DNA of 62,043 nucleotides from an uncultured Flavobacteriales bacterium (lineage in GTDB: Bacteria; Bacteroidota; Bacteroidia; Flavobacteriales_D; Parvicellaceae). Under the pieces are notes generated by a model. The model had not been told where the DNA came from, did no database searches, and was given only the letters and a program-made list of their open reading frames with translations. Each line of letters begins with the position of its first letter. The stretch's first letter is position 1. Positions 17,363 to 25,595 of the stretch are shown one piece after another. Position numbers and translations under genes: made by a program. The stretch is taken from contig CAJQPO010000019.1 of NCBI GenBank assembly GCA_905480225.1, positions 1 to 62,043 on the forward strand, in the 5' to 3' direction.

Positions 17363-18874
17363 TCATTCGTTGTAAAATCCTTGTTCTTCAGGCTGTCTAT
17401 ATTTCCAGATTTTATGAAATGCTTTTATTTCATAGGGAAATGTATAAATGCCACTTCCGTAACGAGCAATGGATATGGTTTTTAGCAGGGCTTTTTTCCA
17501 ACCTTTTATTCGGAAATCGGAAACAGTTGGGTAATATCCGTTCAGTACTGTTTCAAAATTTTTGATTTTATTAATCATATTAGGAGTGAGCCACGGCGTT
17601 AGTGGGTTTTTCCTTAGGTCAAAGTTTTCCCAAGAAGGTGAAATCCAATCTTCTAGATTTTCTGGAAACTTAAATCCTTGTTTGGTAATTGTTTCATACA
17701 ATTCTGACCCCTCTGTCGGAACAGGGCTATATAGGTATATGATAATTTCAGTGTCGGAATTTATTTTCTTGATGTCTTTAATAAATTGAATATCTTGATC
17801 AATTTGATGTTGAACTTTTGTTTTAGAATCCGCAGGCATACCAAGTACAAAGGAGTATTCGGGAATGATATCTAACGTTTTTAATCTTCCTGCAAATGCC
17901 TTTATCTGCTCACTCGTTTGTGTACCTCCCTTATCCATTTGAGCAAGAATTTCATCATTTCCTGTTTCAGCACCAAGGAATATCATTTTTAAACCTGATT
18001 TACGCAAAAGTTTTAAGTCGTCATCGGTATATAAATTAATCGTATCTATTCTTCCTTCTCCCCACCAACTAATTCCTTGTCCTATCATCAGTTTCGCAAA
18101 TGCTACAGTTCTTTTTCGTGAAGTAAAGAAGTTATTGTCGTGGAATTCTATGGCGTCAATGTTATAGTTTTCTTTAAACCAAGTGATGTCTTTAAAAATT
18201 CGATTGGCTGACATTCCTTTCCAACGGGCATTATAAATCGGTACGACTGCACAAAATGAACACGTAAATGGGCATCCAAAACTAGAGTGATATGCCAGGG
18301 TTTTGTTCCCAAGAAATGTTTTGGCTAAATAATTTTCTAATGGGTAGCTTTCATGAAGCTTGGAGTAGGGAAATGGAGGTAAATTATCCATATTTGGCAA
18401 CGTTTCTTTGGCCGAGATTTTAAATTCACCATCACGTTTATAAATGAGGTTTTTTATTTGGCTGTAATCGAGCTTATTTTCCAAGGCATTTAATAATGCT
18501 GGAAACGCAGTATCTCCCGGTCCATTTATTACAAAATCAACGGCACCACTATTAATACAAACTGGATATTGATTGCTGGCAAAATATCCTCCCCAAATTA
18601 TGGTCACTTCTGGGAACATTTTTCGCACCTTTTTGGATATTGGAATGGCCTGTTTCAATTGTGGTCCAGGCATTACGGTTACACCTAAATATTTAATGCC
18701 TTTATCCCTGATGAGCGCTAAGATTTTTTTTTCTGGATTATCTTCTAAATTCCCATCGATGAATTCATAATGATAGGTTCCATGGATTGATGCTCCAATT
18801 TGTAATATACTATTAGGTATTCGATGCTTTGCGTCTGCACTTCTCGGGTTGAAGATAATTATTAGAGGATTCAC
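17363..18874 (-). CDS. B12-binding-domain radical SAM protein
   Basis: This 503-residue protein has an N-terminal cobalamin-binding-like domain (about 1-140, with VTVMPGPQLKQAIPI and IIWGGYFASNQYP) and a radical SAM core with the iron-sulfur motif CPFTCSFC near residues 201-208, then EFHDNNFF and FLGAETG. Such class B enzymes perform methylations or rearrangements on unactivated carbons, often in lipid, cofactor or natural-product pathways. The start is GTG at 18874. It sits between glycan-related genes, so modification of a surface glycan or lipid carrier is possible, but the substrate is unknown. Confidence 0.85.
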   Translation of the reverse strand: MNPLIIIFNPRSADAKHRIPNSILQIGASIHGTYHYEFIDGNLEDNPEKKILALIRDKGIKYLGVTVMPGPQLKQAIPISKKVRKMFPEVTIIWGGYFASNQYPVCINSGAVDFVINGPGDTAFPALLNALENKLDYSQIKNLIYKRDGEFKISAKETLPNMDNLPPFPYSKLHESYPLENYLAKTFLGNKTLAYHSSFGCPFTCSFCAVVPIYNARWKGMSANRIFKDITWFKENYNIDAIEFHDNNFFTSRKRTVAFAKLMIGQGISWWGEGRIDTINLYTDDDLKLLRKSGLKMIFLGAETGNDEILAQMDKGGTQTSEQIKAFAGRLKTLDIIPEYSFVLGMPADSKTKVQHQIDQDIQFIKDIKKINSDTEIIIYLYSPVPTEGSELYETITKQGFKFPENLEDWISPSWENFDLRKNPLTPWLTPNMINKIKNFETVLNGYYPTVSDFRIKGWKKALLKTISIARYGSGIYTFPYEIKAFHKIWKYRQPEEQGFYNE

Positions 18875-19074
18875 GAATCGAAGATATTAAGTTTCTTGTT
18901 ATTCATGAAGATAATCACAATTGAGCCATGAATATGTATAAGATTAGCGCGGTTTGATTGTATGTACCGTTCTTTTTATCTTTTTTTATTTCTATCGTTC
19001 TTCTTCCATTATGATGTAAATACGTTTAATGTAGCTTTATACTGTGCAATGAATGTTTAAATTTTACTTGCTAA

Positions 19075-20487
19075 TTGTCAATTCTCAAAAAATACTACCT
19101 GTATATTTTATCCTTAATCGGCTTTCTTATCGTGCGATTGGTTTTAGAATTTGATGGGTTTTATGGACAAGATAGTTATGAGTATTTACGATATACGCAG
19201 GCGCTTAAAGATTATTATTTAAGTGGTACTAACCCTGGAGATTATTTCTGGCCAGTAATGTATCCACTTATTTCGTCTTTATTTAGCTTGGTAATTGATG
19301 CGAAATGGGTTTTGGTTCTGATTTCGTTCGGATCTTTTCTTGGAATAATTGGTTTGATTCCTAAAATAATTGGTGAGTTATACCCTGCTAAGAAATCAGC
19401 TGCGATGATTAACTTATATGTGCTGATTAGTTTTTGCTTCAGTCCCTATTTTTTTAGGTCTTCACTCATTGGAATGAGTGATATGTTGGCGTGCTTTTTT
19501 GCTGTATGTTCCTTGTATACGCTTTTAAAATACATTAAATTTTTTCAATTAAAATGGGCTATTTTGTTTGTTGCCTTGGCCGCGGCGGCTGTTATGACTC
19601 GGTATGCATGTGTTGTGCTAATTCTACCCATGGGGTGCTATTTTGTTTACCTACTATTAGTAGGAAGACGATGGTTGTCCATTGGGACTGCAACGGTAAT
19701 AACATGCTTAGTTTTGATGCCTCATTTCTTAATTCGTGGGGGAGGTAGTTTCAATTTCCTTAACCACAGCTGGTTAGTTAATTGGAATTTAATGAATTTT
19801 TTCTCAAATTCTTTTGCTACTCATGATGGGTTTCAAGAGCATTCTTTTTCTAATTTAATTTATGTATTATCTCCGTTCTGTCACCCAGGATATTTATTGA
19901 TTGGAGCCGGATTACTCATCTTTTCCAAATTCAAATTAAAAAATGGTGCCCCCTGGTATTTAGTAGCTGGAGTCTTTTTGTATTTGTTGTTTCTAGCTGG
20001 TGTTGAAATGCAAAATATGCGCTTTTTTGTAATTGTATTTCCATTTTGTGTGTTGTTATTTTATCCAGCATTTGTACGTGGTAGAAATAAACTCCCTAGA
20101 ACGCTTTTTTCAGCTGGAGTTGTAGTTGCCATTTTGCTGCAAACGTTTTATTTTACGTACAGTTTTTCTAAATTTTATAAGCGGCAGGTATTTGAAAAAT
20201 CAGTTGCCAAGAAAATAATTGAGATGAATGTTGAAGGATCGATATATGCCTTTTCTTTAGATGTTGCGTTAATAAATAGGGGAGTTACTAATGAATTTAA
20301 GAATTTGTGGTCTACTAAATACGATAAATTTGAAATGGGTTCGCATGTGCTTTTCAATGCTGAAAGCACTTTAAAACAATGGAAAGGGAGGGCTCCTATA
20401 CTCAATTGGAATAAATTGGTAGCAGAATATCAACTCACACTTGTAATGGATTTTGGTGAGGGATGGAAACTGTATAAAATTGAATAA
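19075..20487 (+). CDS. GT-C-fold membrane glycosyltransferase-like protein
   Basis: This 470-residue protein has about ten membrane helices and the N-terminal luminal motif FDGFYGQDSYEYLRY. Its paired acidic residues after the first helix are typical of GT-C glycosyltransferases (ArnT/PMT, GT39 and relatives), which use lipid-phosphate sugars on the outer face of the membrane. The only start that fits is TTG at 19075, directly after an in-frame stop; no ATG occurs before residue 60. About 200 bases of AT-rich DNA precede it. It overlaps the GT4 gene downstream, so the two are co-expressed. Confidence 0.7.
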   Translation: MSILKKYYLYILSLIGFLIVRLVLEFDGFYGQDSYEYLRYTQALKDYYLSGTNPGDYFWPVMYPLISSLFSLVIDAKWVLVLISFGSFLGIIGLIPKIIGELYPAKKSAAMINLYVLISFCFSPYFFRSSLIGMSDMLACFFAVCSLYTLLKYIKFFQLKWAILFVALAAAAVMTRYACVVLILPMGCYFVYLLLVGRRWLSIGTATVITCLVLMPHFLIRGGGSFNFLNHSWLVNWNLMNFFSNSFATHDGFQEHSFSNLIYVLSPFCHPGYLLIGAGLLIFSKFKLKNGAPWYLVAGVFLYLLFLAGVEMQNMRFFVIVFPFCVLLFYPAFVRGRNKLPRTLFSAGVVVAILLQTFYFTYSFSKFYKRQVFEKSVAKKIIEMNVEGSIYAFSLDVALINRGVTNEFKNLWSTKYDKFEMGSHVLFNAESTLKQWKGRAPILNWNKLVAEYQLTLVMDFGEGWKLYKIE

Positions 20488-21511
20488 GCGAATCTTATAT
20501 ATAACACCTGGTTTTCCAGTAGATGAATCAGATTCAACTTGCATTCCGGCATTGCAAGAATTCTTGTTAGAGATTAGCAAGAACCTTGGAGGGCAGCAAA
20601 TAATTAGCTTGAATTACCCAGGTGCTGGAGTCTATAATTGGTTTGGTCATTCTGTGATCTCATTGGGTTGGAATAATCCTGTTAAGATTCAAAAAGTATT
20701 TTTACTAAAATTGGCATTAACTGCCTTAAAAAAAATTGTTGATGAAAATTCCTTTGATTTAATTCATTCGTTTTGGATGACAGATGCTAGCTTAATTGGC
20801 ACACAACTCGCAAGTTATGCTCAGATCCCCCATGTAGTTACGATCATGGGGCAAGACGTTAAGCCCACGCATACATTCAAACGCATTATGAGGTCTAAAC
20901 CGAAATTAATTACGGTGTCTGATTTTCAAGATAGCTTAGTATGTTCATACGGGCAAACAGCGGTGATTCCATGGGGTTTATCGGATCATTGGTTTCCAAG
21001 AGAAATGAATAGGGACGAATTTGATATGGTTACAGTAGGTTCTTTGATTGACGTCAAGCAACCCGAGCAACTGATTACGATCGTGGCTCTATTGAAAAAT
21101 GACTTCCCAGCTATTCGTGCAGCATTCATTGGCGATGGGCCTCATCGTAAATTTTTAGAAAATAAAATTATGGCACTAGGCCTTCAAGATAACATTGAGG
21201 TTTTAGGTGAGCTGAATAGATCAGATACGCTTGGTCAAATTGCAAAAGCAAAATTGTTATTTCACCCTTCGAGGTATGAAGGTTTTGGTATGGTGCTTAT
21301 AGAGGCGTTGGCCCTAGGTACTCAGCCGATAGCTTATGCTACGGGAGTGGCTGGTGAAATTGATCAAGTTATCATTATCAAAAGTGCAAAGGAAGCTGTT
21401 CAAGTTGCTGCCAGTTATTTAGCTGGAAAACTCCCTGTACTTCCATACGACCCGAATTATGCCATTAGCAAGACGGTTGAAAAATACAAGAAGCTTTATA
21501 ATCAGTTGTAA
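20480..21511 (+). CDS. Glycosyltransferase family 4 protein
   Basis: This 343-residue GT-B enzyme has the family 4 signature in the C-terminal Rossmann lobe: VTVGSLIDVKQPEQLI, FIGDGPHRKFLE, and the donor-binding HPSRYEGFGMVLIEALALGTQPIAY with the two glutamates of the EX7E motif. It is cytoplasmic and transfers a sugar from a nucleotide donor to a lipid-linked or soluble acceptor. The TTG at 20480, which overlaps the upstream stop, gives the clean start MNKRILYITPGFP. TTG/GTG codons at 20453/20456 would add nine or eight residues. Confidence 0.85.
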   Translation: MNKRILYITPGFPVDESDSTCIPALQEFLLEISKNLGGQQIISLNYPGAGVYNWFGHSVISLGWNNPVKIQKVFLLKLALTALKKIVDENSFDLIHSFWMTDASLIGTQLASYAQIPHVVTIMGQDVKPTHTFKRIMRSKPKLITVSDFQDSLVCSYGQTAVIPWGLSDHWFPREMNRDEFDMVTVGSLIDVKQPEQLITIVALLKNDFPAIRAAFIGDGPHRKFLENKIMALGLQDNIEVLGELNRSDTLGQIAKAKLLFHPSRYEGFGMVLIEALALGTQPIAYATGVAGEIDQVIIIKSAKEAVQVAASYLAGKLPVLPYDPNYAISKTVEKYKKLYNQL

Positions 21512-21561
21512 GAAATATACATAGTCTCAAGGTACAGAGGAATGTAAAACTGCATGTTTGC

Positions 21562-22872
21562 TTATTTATTAAAGGATGAATGGTTTTTAATTTTTAAAGA
21601 CAACCATTGTTCCATGGTAGTAATTAATTTGATTTTTTGGACCGCTGTCATCTGCATAATTCTAGCATTTCCATGGTGTTTCCCGTCCATAAAAAACCAA
21701 ATAGAATGGTCTTTTTTCTGAGGAGGAACTGCCGTAGCGGACCAGGTGTCTAAACTTCCATATATATAAATGAACGTATTATCTTCTTTAAGTAGCCAGC
21801 TATTTACGTTTTTTAAAAGTTTTCCGTTAAAGGGTGGTGTCATCTTGTTTGGCAAAAAAGTAGCATGTGGATTACTTGTAACGGGCAATGTGGTCAACAA
21901 TTTTTCAAATCCTTTTGTTTGGTAGCCATAATAACCCATCTCTGTTGCTGATTGATAATAATGTGGGCCATAAAGTTCTATGATTTCGTCACTAAAAAAA
22001 GTGATACTAGAAACTTGCTCCAGATACTTGGCCAGCACTTCAAGAGAATCCTTTGAATTAGGTATGTCGTTACAACTATGTCCATATTGCCAAAATGAAA
22101 ATGGATATTCTAATACAGCATATTCAAAAGCCTGGTTAATGGTCAGATAGGTATAACTGACATCCGATTCTTTATTGTTTAATTCTAGTAGGCGCAAAAT
22201 TTCTTCTCGATTTTCAAGAAGCCGGACCTGCAAAGCCTTTTGGTTTTTGCGGCATTCATCTGATCCCATTGTGTCGAGAAATGTATAAATTCTTTGATCT
22301 TCGTATGCATTGTTAATTGGTGCCACATAGGGAACACTTAAGTCAACGTCATTGGGATAAAAATATCGATAGAAAATAGTAGTAGCACCGCCTTTACTGA
22401 TGCCTGTGCTTATCCATTTTTTCGAATAAATTTGATGAAAGAGTTGATTGATGTAATGCAAGTCAGCGGTGGACTGATCTAAATTAAGGTAGTTGTAATT
22501 AAGTGAGTCGGGCAGGCTTTCTCCAAAATAACGATGTTCAATAGTAATTTGATTTGCGTTTAACAATTCAGCCAGTTCGCTAATGGTGTTTTGGCTTATG
22601 TTGTAACCTTCGGTAACCATAATTGTTGGCCTTTCGAATCCTTTATGGTTAAGAAAAACCTTTTGATAGAAATAGCCCGCTAATGAATCGTTGTGATTTA
22701 GAAGTTGTTTTATTTTTATTTCATACGAAGCTTCGAAATGCGTTAGATTTTCAATTTTTGTAAAGCGAATATCAGGAAGTTGCAACAATAGCTTTTCTAG
22801 CTCTTTTGTCTGTGCTGTTGCAAAAGAAAAGAAACCAAAAAGGACAATAATAAACAGAATGAGTTTCTTCAA
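21562..22872 (-). CDS. Secreted S37-family serine peptidase (PS-10 type)
   Basis: This 436-residue protein has a signal peptide (about 1-21) and an alpha/beta-hydrolase-type peptidase domain of MEROPS family S37 (tripeptidyl aminopeptidase). The nucleophile serine lies in GISKGG near residue 157, preceded by IEHRYFGESLP, a segment typical of S28/S37 peptidases. The later GSLDTWSA and DGKHHGNA segments are candidates for the acid and histidine. It probably trims peptides in the periplasm or outside the cell. It is monocistronic and convergent with the GT4 gene. Confidence 0.85.
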   Translation of the reverse strand: MKKLILFIIVLFGFFSFATAQTKELEKLLLQLPDIRFTKIENLTHFEASYEIKIKQLLNHNDSLAGYFYQKVFLNHKGFERPTIMVTEGYNISQNTISELAELLNANQITIEHRYFGESLPDSLNYNYLNLDQSTADLHYINQLFHQIYSKKWISTGISKGGATTIFYRYFYPNDVDLSVPYVAPINNAYEDQRIYTFLDTMGSDECRKNQKALQVRLLENREEILRLLELNNKESDVSYTYLTINQAFEYAVLEYPFSFWQYGHSCNDIPNSKDSLEVLAKYLEQVSSITFFSDEIIELYGPHYYQSATEMGYYGYQTKGFEKLLTTLPVTSNPHATFLPNKMTPPFNGKLLKNVNSWLLKEDNTFIYIYGSLDTWSATAVPPQKKDHSIWFFMDGKHHGNARIMQMTAVQKIKLITTMEQWLSLKIKNHSSFNK

Positions 22873-22952
22873 TTTTATTTTTTTGACAGGTGCCGAGTAA
22901 TAATTAAACGACAGATTAAATGTACGGTGCTATTCGTTTTTCAATGTACGAA

Positions 22953-23819
22953 TTAGGTGAATGTTTCAACCAACTTGCCCATTGCTCCGTTTTGAAAATC
23001 GAAAATGGCTTGTTTAACTTCTTGCTCTGAGTTCATTACAAACGGGCCATATGTAGCCACTTTTTCGCCAATTGGTTCTCCAGATAATAAAATGAATCGG
23101 CATTTTTTGGTTATCGTAATACTTATCTCATTACCGTCGTTGTTAAACCACACCATATCTTTATCCTTGATTATTTTTCCATCAATTTTCAAACCACCAT
23201 TCAGGACATAAATAATTGCGTTAAAGTTTTGAGGTATTGCGATTGGGAAAGTTGATTTTTCTTCTCCTGCAACTCTTAATAAAGTCTGAGGGCTGTAGGT
23301 TTTTGCAGGTCCTTCAATACCATCAAAAGTGCCAGCAATTACACTAATCGTTGAATTGTCTTTCACTATTTTTGGTGTTGTACTAGCAGAAATAGGCAGG
23401 TAATAGGGTTCCTCCATTTTATACTTGGAAGGCGTATTCACCCAAAATTGGATGAATTCGTTTTCACCACCATTTTCTGCCAGCTCTTTCCCAGGCCTTT
23501 CGCTGTGCACAATGCCTTTTCCTGAATGCATCCATTGTGTTCCCCCTGCAGTAACTACTTCGTTATTTCCAATCGAATCCTGGTGGTGTAAACTGCCCTT
23601 GAATACAAAAGTTACCGGCGAGAAACCACGGTGAGGGTGAGGACCGACACCCACCTCACTTTGTTTGCCTCCAGCTTTCAAGGGCTGATTCCAATGGTGA
23701 ATGAGTAAGAAAGGATCAATTTGATCCACTTCTTTTGTCGGTAAGGGTTGGTCAAGTAGATTACCTCCCATATTGACTACTTGAGATGCAATTATTTGTT
23801 TTATTGTGCGAATGCTCAT
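22953..23819 (-). CDS. Pirin family protein
   Basis: This 288-residue bicupin carries the pirin metal site in the N-terminal cupin: GPHPHRGF supplies two histidines, and the later MHSGKGIVHSE supplies the third histidine and the glutamate. Bacterial pirins include quercetin 2,3-dioxygenases and proteins that modulate central enzymes; the substrate here is unknown. The second cupin (about 180-285) is present but lacks an obvious metal site, as is usual. The start is ATG at 23819, followed upstream by a 485-base gene-free stretch. Confidence 0.9.
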   Translation of the reverse strand: MSIRTIKQIIASQVVNMGGNLLDQPLPTKEVDQIDPFLLIHHWNQPLKAGGKQSEVGVGPHPHRGFSPVTFVFKGSLHHQDSIGNNEVVTAGGTQWMHSGKGIVHSERPGKELAENGGENEFIQFWVNTPSKYKMEEPYYLPISASTTPKIVKDNSTISVIAGTFDGIEGPAKTYSPQTLLRVAGEEKSTFPIAIPQNFNAIIYVLNGGLKIDGKIIKDKDMVWFNNDGNEISITITKKCRFILLSGEPIGEKVATYGPFVMNSEQEVKQAIFDFQNGAMGKLVETFT

Positions 23820-24260
23820 ATTTAAAAACGCTTTTATTATCTAAAATCTCAAAGTAGGTAGAAAACAAGAATTAGCCTCCATGTAAGCCGGCTTTATTGT
23901 GATAAAAACTAATAGATGACTCTTTTGGTCAAAAACGATTAAATAAGGTCATTATTAATTAGTTTGCATAAAGACATCAATATCCCCATTCACATATTTG
24001 CTTCAAGATTCCTCGCTTTAGCGAAGAATTAGTCGATATCCTTGAAATCTTTCAGAGAAAAAAAATATTGAGAGCATACTTGTTTCCCCTTGAAAGACTT
24101 GATTTGTTGAGGGGAATGATTGAATGGAGTTAGATATAAGTAGTGAAAATTTATGTAAATCATTGTGCGCTATTCCTTGATGTTTAAACAGTTAGGATAG
24201 GTTAAGTAGAAATTATATTTGGCATTCGATATGGAACTGCTGATACAGTTTAAAATTTTA
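23820..24260. other. Gene-free intergenic stretch with one hairpin
   Basis: No convincing reading frame or RNA gene was found here. The stretch is AT-rich and holds one nested inverted repeat at 24002-24046. A pirin promoter presumably lies at the left end, although no exact TAnnTTTG box was found. Confidence 0.6.
24002..24046. repeat. Nested inverted repeat (hairpin)
   Basis: An inner stem TTCCTCGCT/AGCGAAGAA (24009-24017 with 24020-24028, one mismatch or wobble, 2-base loop) lies within an outer pair TTCAAG/CTTGAA (24002-24007 with 24041-24046). No T-run follows on the plus strand, so it is not a standard terminator. It could be a small structured RNA or a repeat relic. Confidence 0.4.
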
Positions 24261-24300
24261 GATTAAATAAAATAGCGAGTACTTAAAAAGTCTCGCTATT
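24261..24300 (-). terminator. Intrinsic terminator of the tRNA-Pro gene
   Basis: A perfect 9-bp stem AATAGCGAG/CTCGCTATT (24271-24279 with 24292-24300), extended by ACTT/AAGT inside the loop, is followed on the minus strand by TTATTTAATC. It begins five bases after the encoded CCA of the tRNA. Confidence 0.75.
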
Positions 24301-24304
24301 CGAT

Positions 24305-24382
24305 TGGTCGGGGTGAGAGGATTCGAACCTCCGATCTCGCGCCCCCCAGACGCGCACTTTAACCGGACTAAGCTACACCCCG
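24305..24382 (-). tRNA. tRNA-Pro (anticodon GGG)
   Basis: On the minus strand the acceptor CGGGGTG pairs with CACCCCG. The D stem is GCTT/AAGT, the anticodon stem CGCGT/GCGCG holds the loop CTGGGGG with anticodon GGG, and the T arm contains GGTTCGAATCC. Discriminator A and an encoded CCA end the gene at 24305. It reads the proline codons CCC and CCU. It is a single tRNA gene with its own promoter and terminator. Confidence 0.95.
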
Positions 24383-24401
24383 AAAAGTCAGCTACACGCG
24401 G

Positions 24402-24409
24402 CAAAAATA
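24402..24409 (-). promoter_or_regulatory. Predicted -7 box for tRNA-Pro (TATTTTTG)
   Basis: TATTTTTG on the minus strand matches TAnnTTTG and ends 19 bases before the first base of the tRNA, a sensible distance for a short 5' leader. Confidence 0.5.
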
Positions 24410-24438
24410 CACGTTTAATTAATTTAATGTAATTATTC

Positions 24439-24462
24439 AAAGTAATTAATTGGAATTACTTT
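24439..24462 (-). terminator. Possible AT-rich terminator after the chalcone-isomerase-like gene
   Basis: AAAGTAATT and AATTACTTT form a 9-bp stem with a 6-base loop, 43 bases past the stop at 24505. The stem is AT-rich and no strong T-run follows on the minus strand, so this is tentative. Confidence 0.3.
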
Positions 24463-24504
24463 TTAGACCTACTTTCAGTAATTTTCAATCCAATTGATGG
24501 GGTA

Positions 24505-25071
24505 CTAGACTTTCCCAAGCATATCATCTTTCAGACTACTATCGGCTGGATTATTTCCTAACCAAATTCCAAATAGTGCTTGCTTAAATGGAAGACCCTT
24601 AATTGTTCCTCTTAACTTTCCATTTTTTGAAAATAAAACCCCTTTTCCAGGTTCGTATTTGATTGTAATAAGGTCACCTTCTTTGAATGCATCTGTATAA
24701 AACTGCATGAAATCTGCAATGTTTTCTTCAGTTGCCTTACCTCGATCAGATTTTTCAAAGCCTTCTTTTACAGATTCCACAAACTTGTCTCTTGTTACTT
24801 TTGCAGAAACTAAAACAATTCGAATGGCCATTTCAACATCTTGATCAATCACTTTGCTAGCATCCATTGAGGGCCTTCTAAGATAAAGCGCTCCTGCGTA
24901 GAGGTCTATGGTATATTTTTCTCTAAGACCGCCACCGTTGTAGATAACTGTTTTTTCGTTTACACTTAATTTAGCTGGAAAGTCGACTCCTGCAATTGTT
25001 CGTTTTTGCGCATTGCCTGTAATCGTTGTTGCGATTAAGGCGATGAATAGAATACTTATCTTCATTTTCAT
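24505..25071 (-). CDS. Chalcone-isomerase-like periplasmic protein
   Basis: This 188-residue protein has a signal peptide (about 1-21) followed by a chalcone-isomerase-like domain. The family pattern is seen in TIAGVDFPAKL, YNGGGLREKYTIDLYAGALYL, the central helix region and KGVLFSKNGKLRGTIKGLPFKQALFGIWLG near the end. Bacterial members of this family lack flavonoid substrates and have no proven reaction; some may bind fatty acids, as plant FAP proteins do. It is divergently transcribed from a small lipoprotein gene across a 68-base promoter region. Confidence 0.85.
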   Translation of the reverse strand: MKMKISILFIALIATTITGNAQKRTIAGVDFPAKLSVNEKTVIYNGGGLREKYTIDLYAGALYLRRPSMDASKVIDQDVEMAIRIVLVSAKVTRDKFVESVKEGFEKSDRGKATEENIADFMQFYTDAFKEGDLITIKYEPGKGVLFSKNGKLRGTIKGLPFKQALFGIWLGNNPADSSLKDDMLGKV

Positions 25072-25087
25072 CTGGTTAATTTATAGT

Positions 25088-25110
25088 TATATTTGATTGA
25101 TACAAAAATA
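25088..25110. promoter_or_regulatory. Pair of divergent -7 boxes
   Basis: TATATTTG at 25088-25095 (plus strand) faces the small lipoprotein gene (ATG 25140). CAAAAATA at 25103-25110 reads TATTTTTG on the minus strand towards the gene starting at 25071. Both match TAnnTTTG, and the two promoters would overlap almost completely. Confidence 0.45.
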
Positions 25111-25139
25111 ATTCCAAAAAAATCAAATCAATTCTTTAA

Positions 25140-25397
25140 ATGAAAATCTTTAATTCCATAATAATTGTCCTGTCAATTGCACTCATGTCATGCGGTGGTT
25201 GGACCGACGCGAGAAAACAAAAAGTATTGGATAAATGTCAAGACGATACTTTCGATTGTGATTGCTTTTTAACTACAACCGTTACTACTTTTCAAGATCC
25301 TGACGACTATACACGCACGATGGAAAATGAATCAGTTAATCAAGATGCTGTTGACGCTTATTGGGATAACATATACGAAAGCTGCTTAAAAGATTAA
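25140..25397 (+). CDS. Small predicted lipoprotein
   Basis: This 85-residue protein has a type II signal peptide (lipobox LMSC, cysteine near residue 18) and a short mature domain containing further cysteines (DKCQDD, DCDCF and ESCLK). The mature part is acidic. I do not recognise the family. The spaced cysteines could form disulfides in the periplasm. It is expressed from its own promoter, divergent from the chalcone-isomerase-like gene. Confidence 0.7.
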   Translation: MKIFNSIIIVLSIALMSCGGWTDARKQKVLDKCQDDTFDCDCFLTTTVTTFQDPDDYTRTMENESVNQDAVDAYWDNIYESCLKD

Positions 25398-25485
25398 GTT
25401 TTAGTGGTATTAAACCAGAGTTTGTTCTATGGTCTACTTCATGGTAATCACCGTGCGTGTATTTATTAATCCGCTTGTCAGAAAT

Positions 25486-25518
25486 TTTGGATAGCCATTG
25501 AAGTTAAATATAAATTTG
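25486..25518 (+). promoter_or_regulatory. Predicted promoter of the TonB receptor/DUF4249 operon
   Basis: TTTG at 25486-25489 and TAAATTTG at 25511-25518 fit the Bacteroidota -33/-7 consensus with a 21-base gap. They leave a leader of about 70 bases before the ATG at 25596. Confidence 0.55.
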
Positions 25519-25595
25519 CGCCAGCGCTTAAATTTTAGAAAGTCCTGAACAAGGCAACTCTAAAAGTGTTATTGTATAAAATTGTATTTTCTATA

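Noticed and set aside
24258-24440. Minus-strand frame of 60 codons over the tRNA gene
   Set aside because: It covers the tRNA-Pro gene and its terminator and is not a protein gene.
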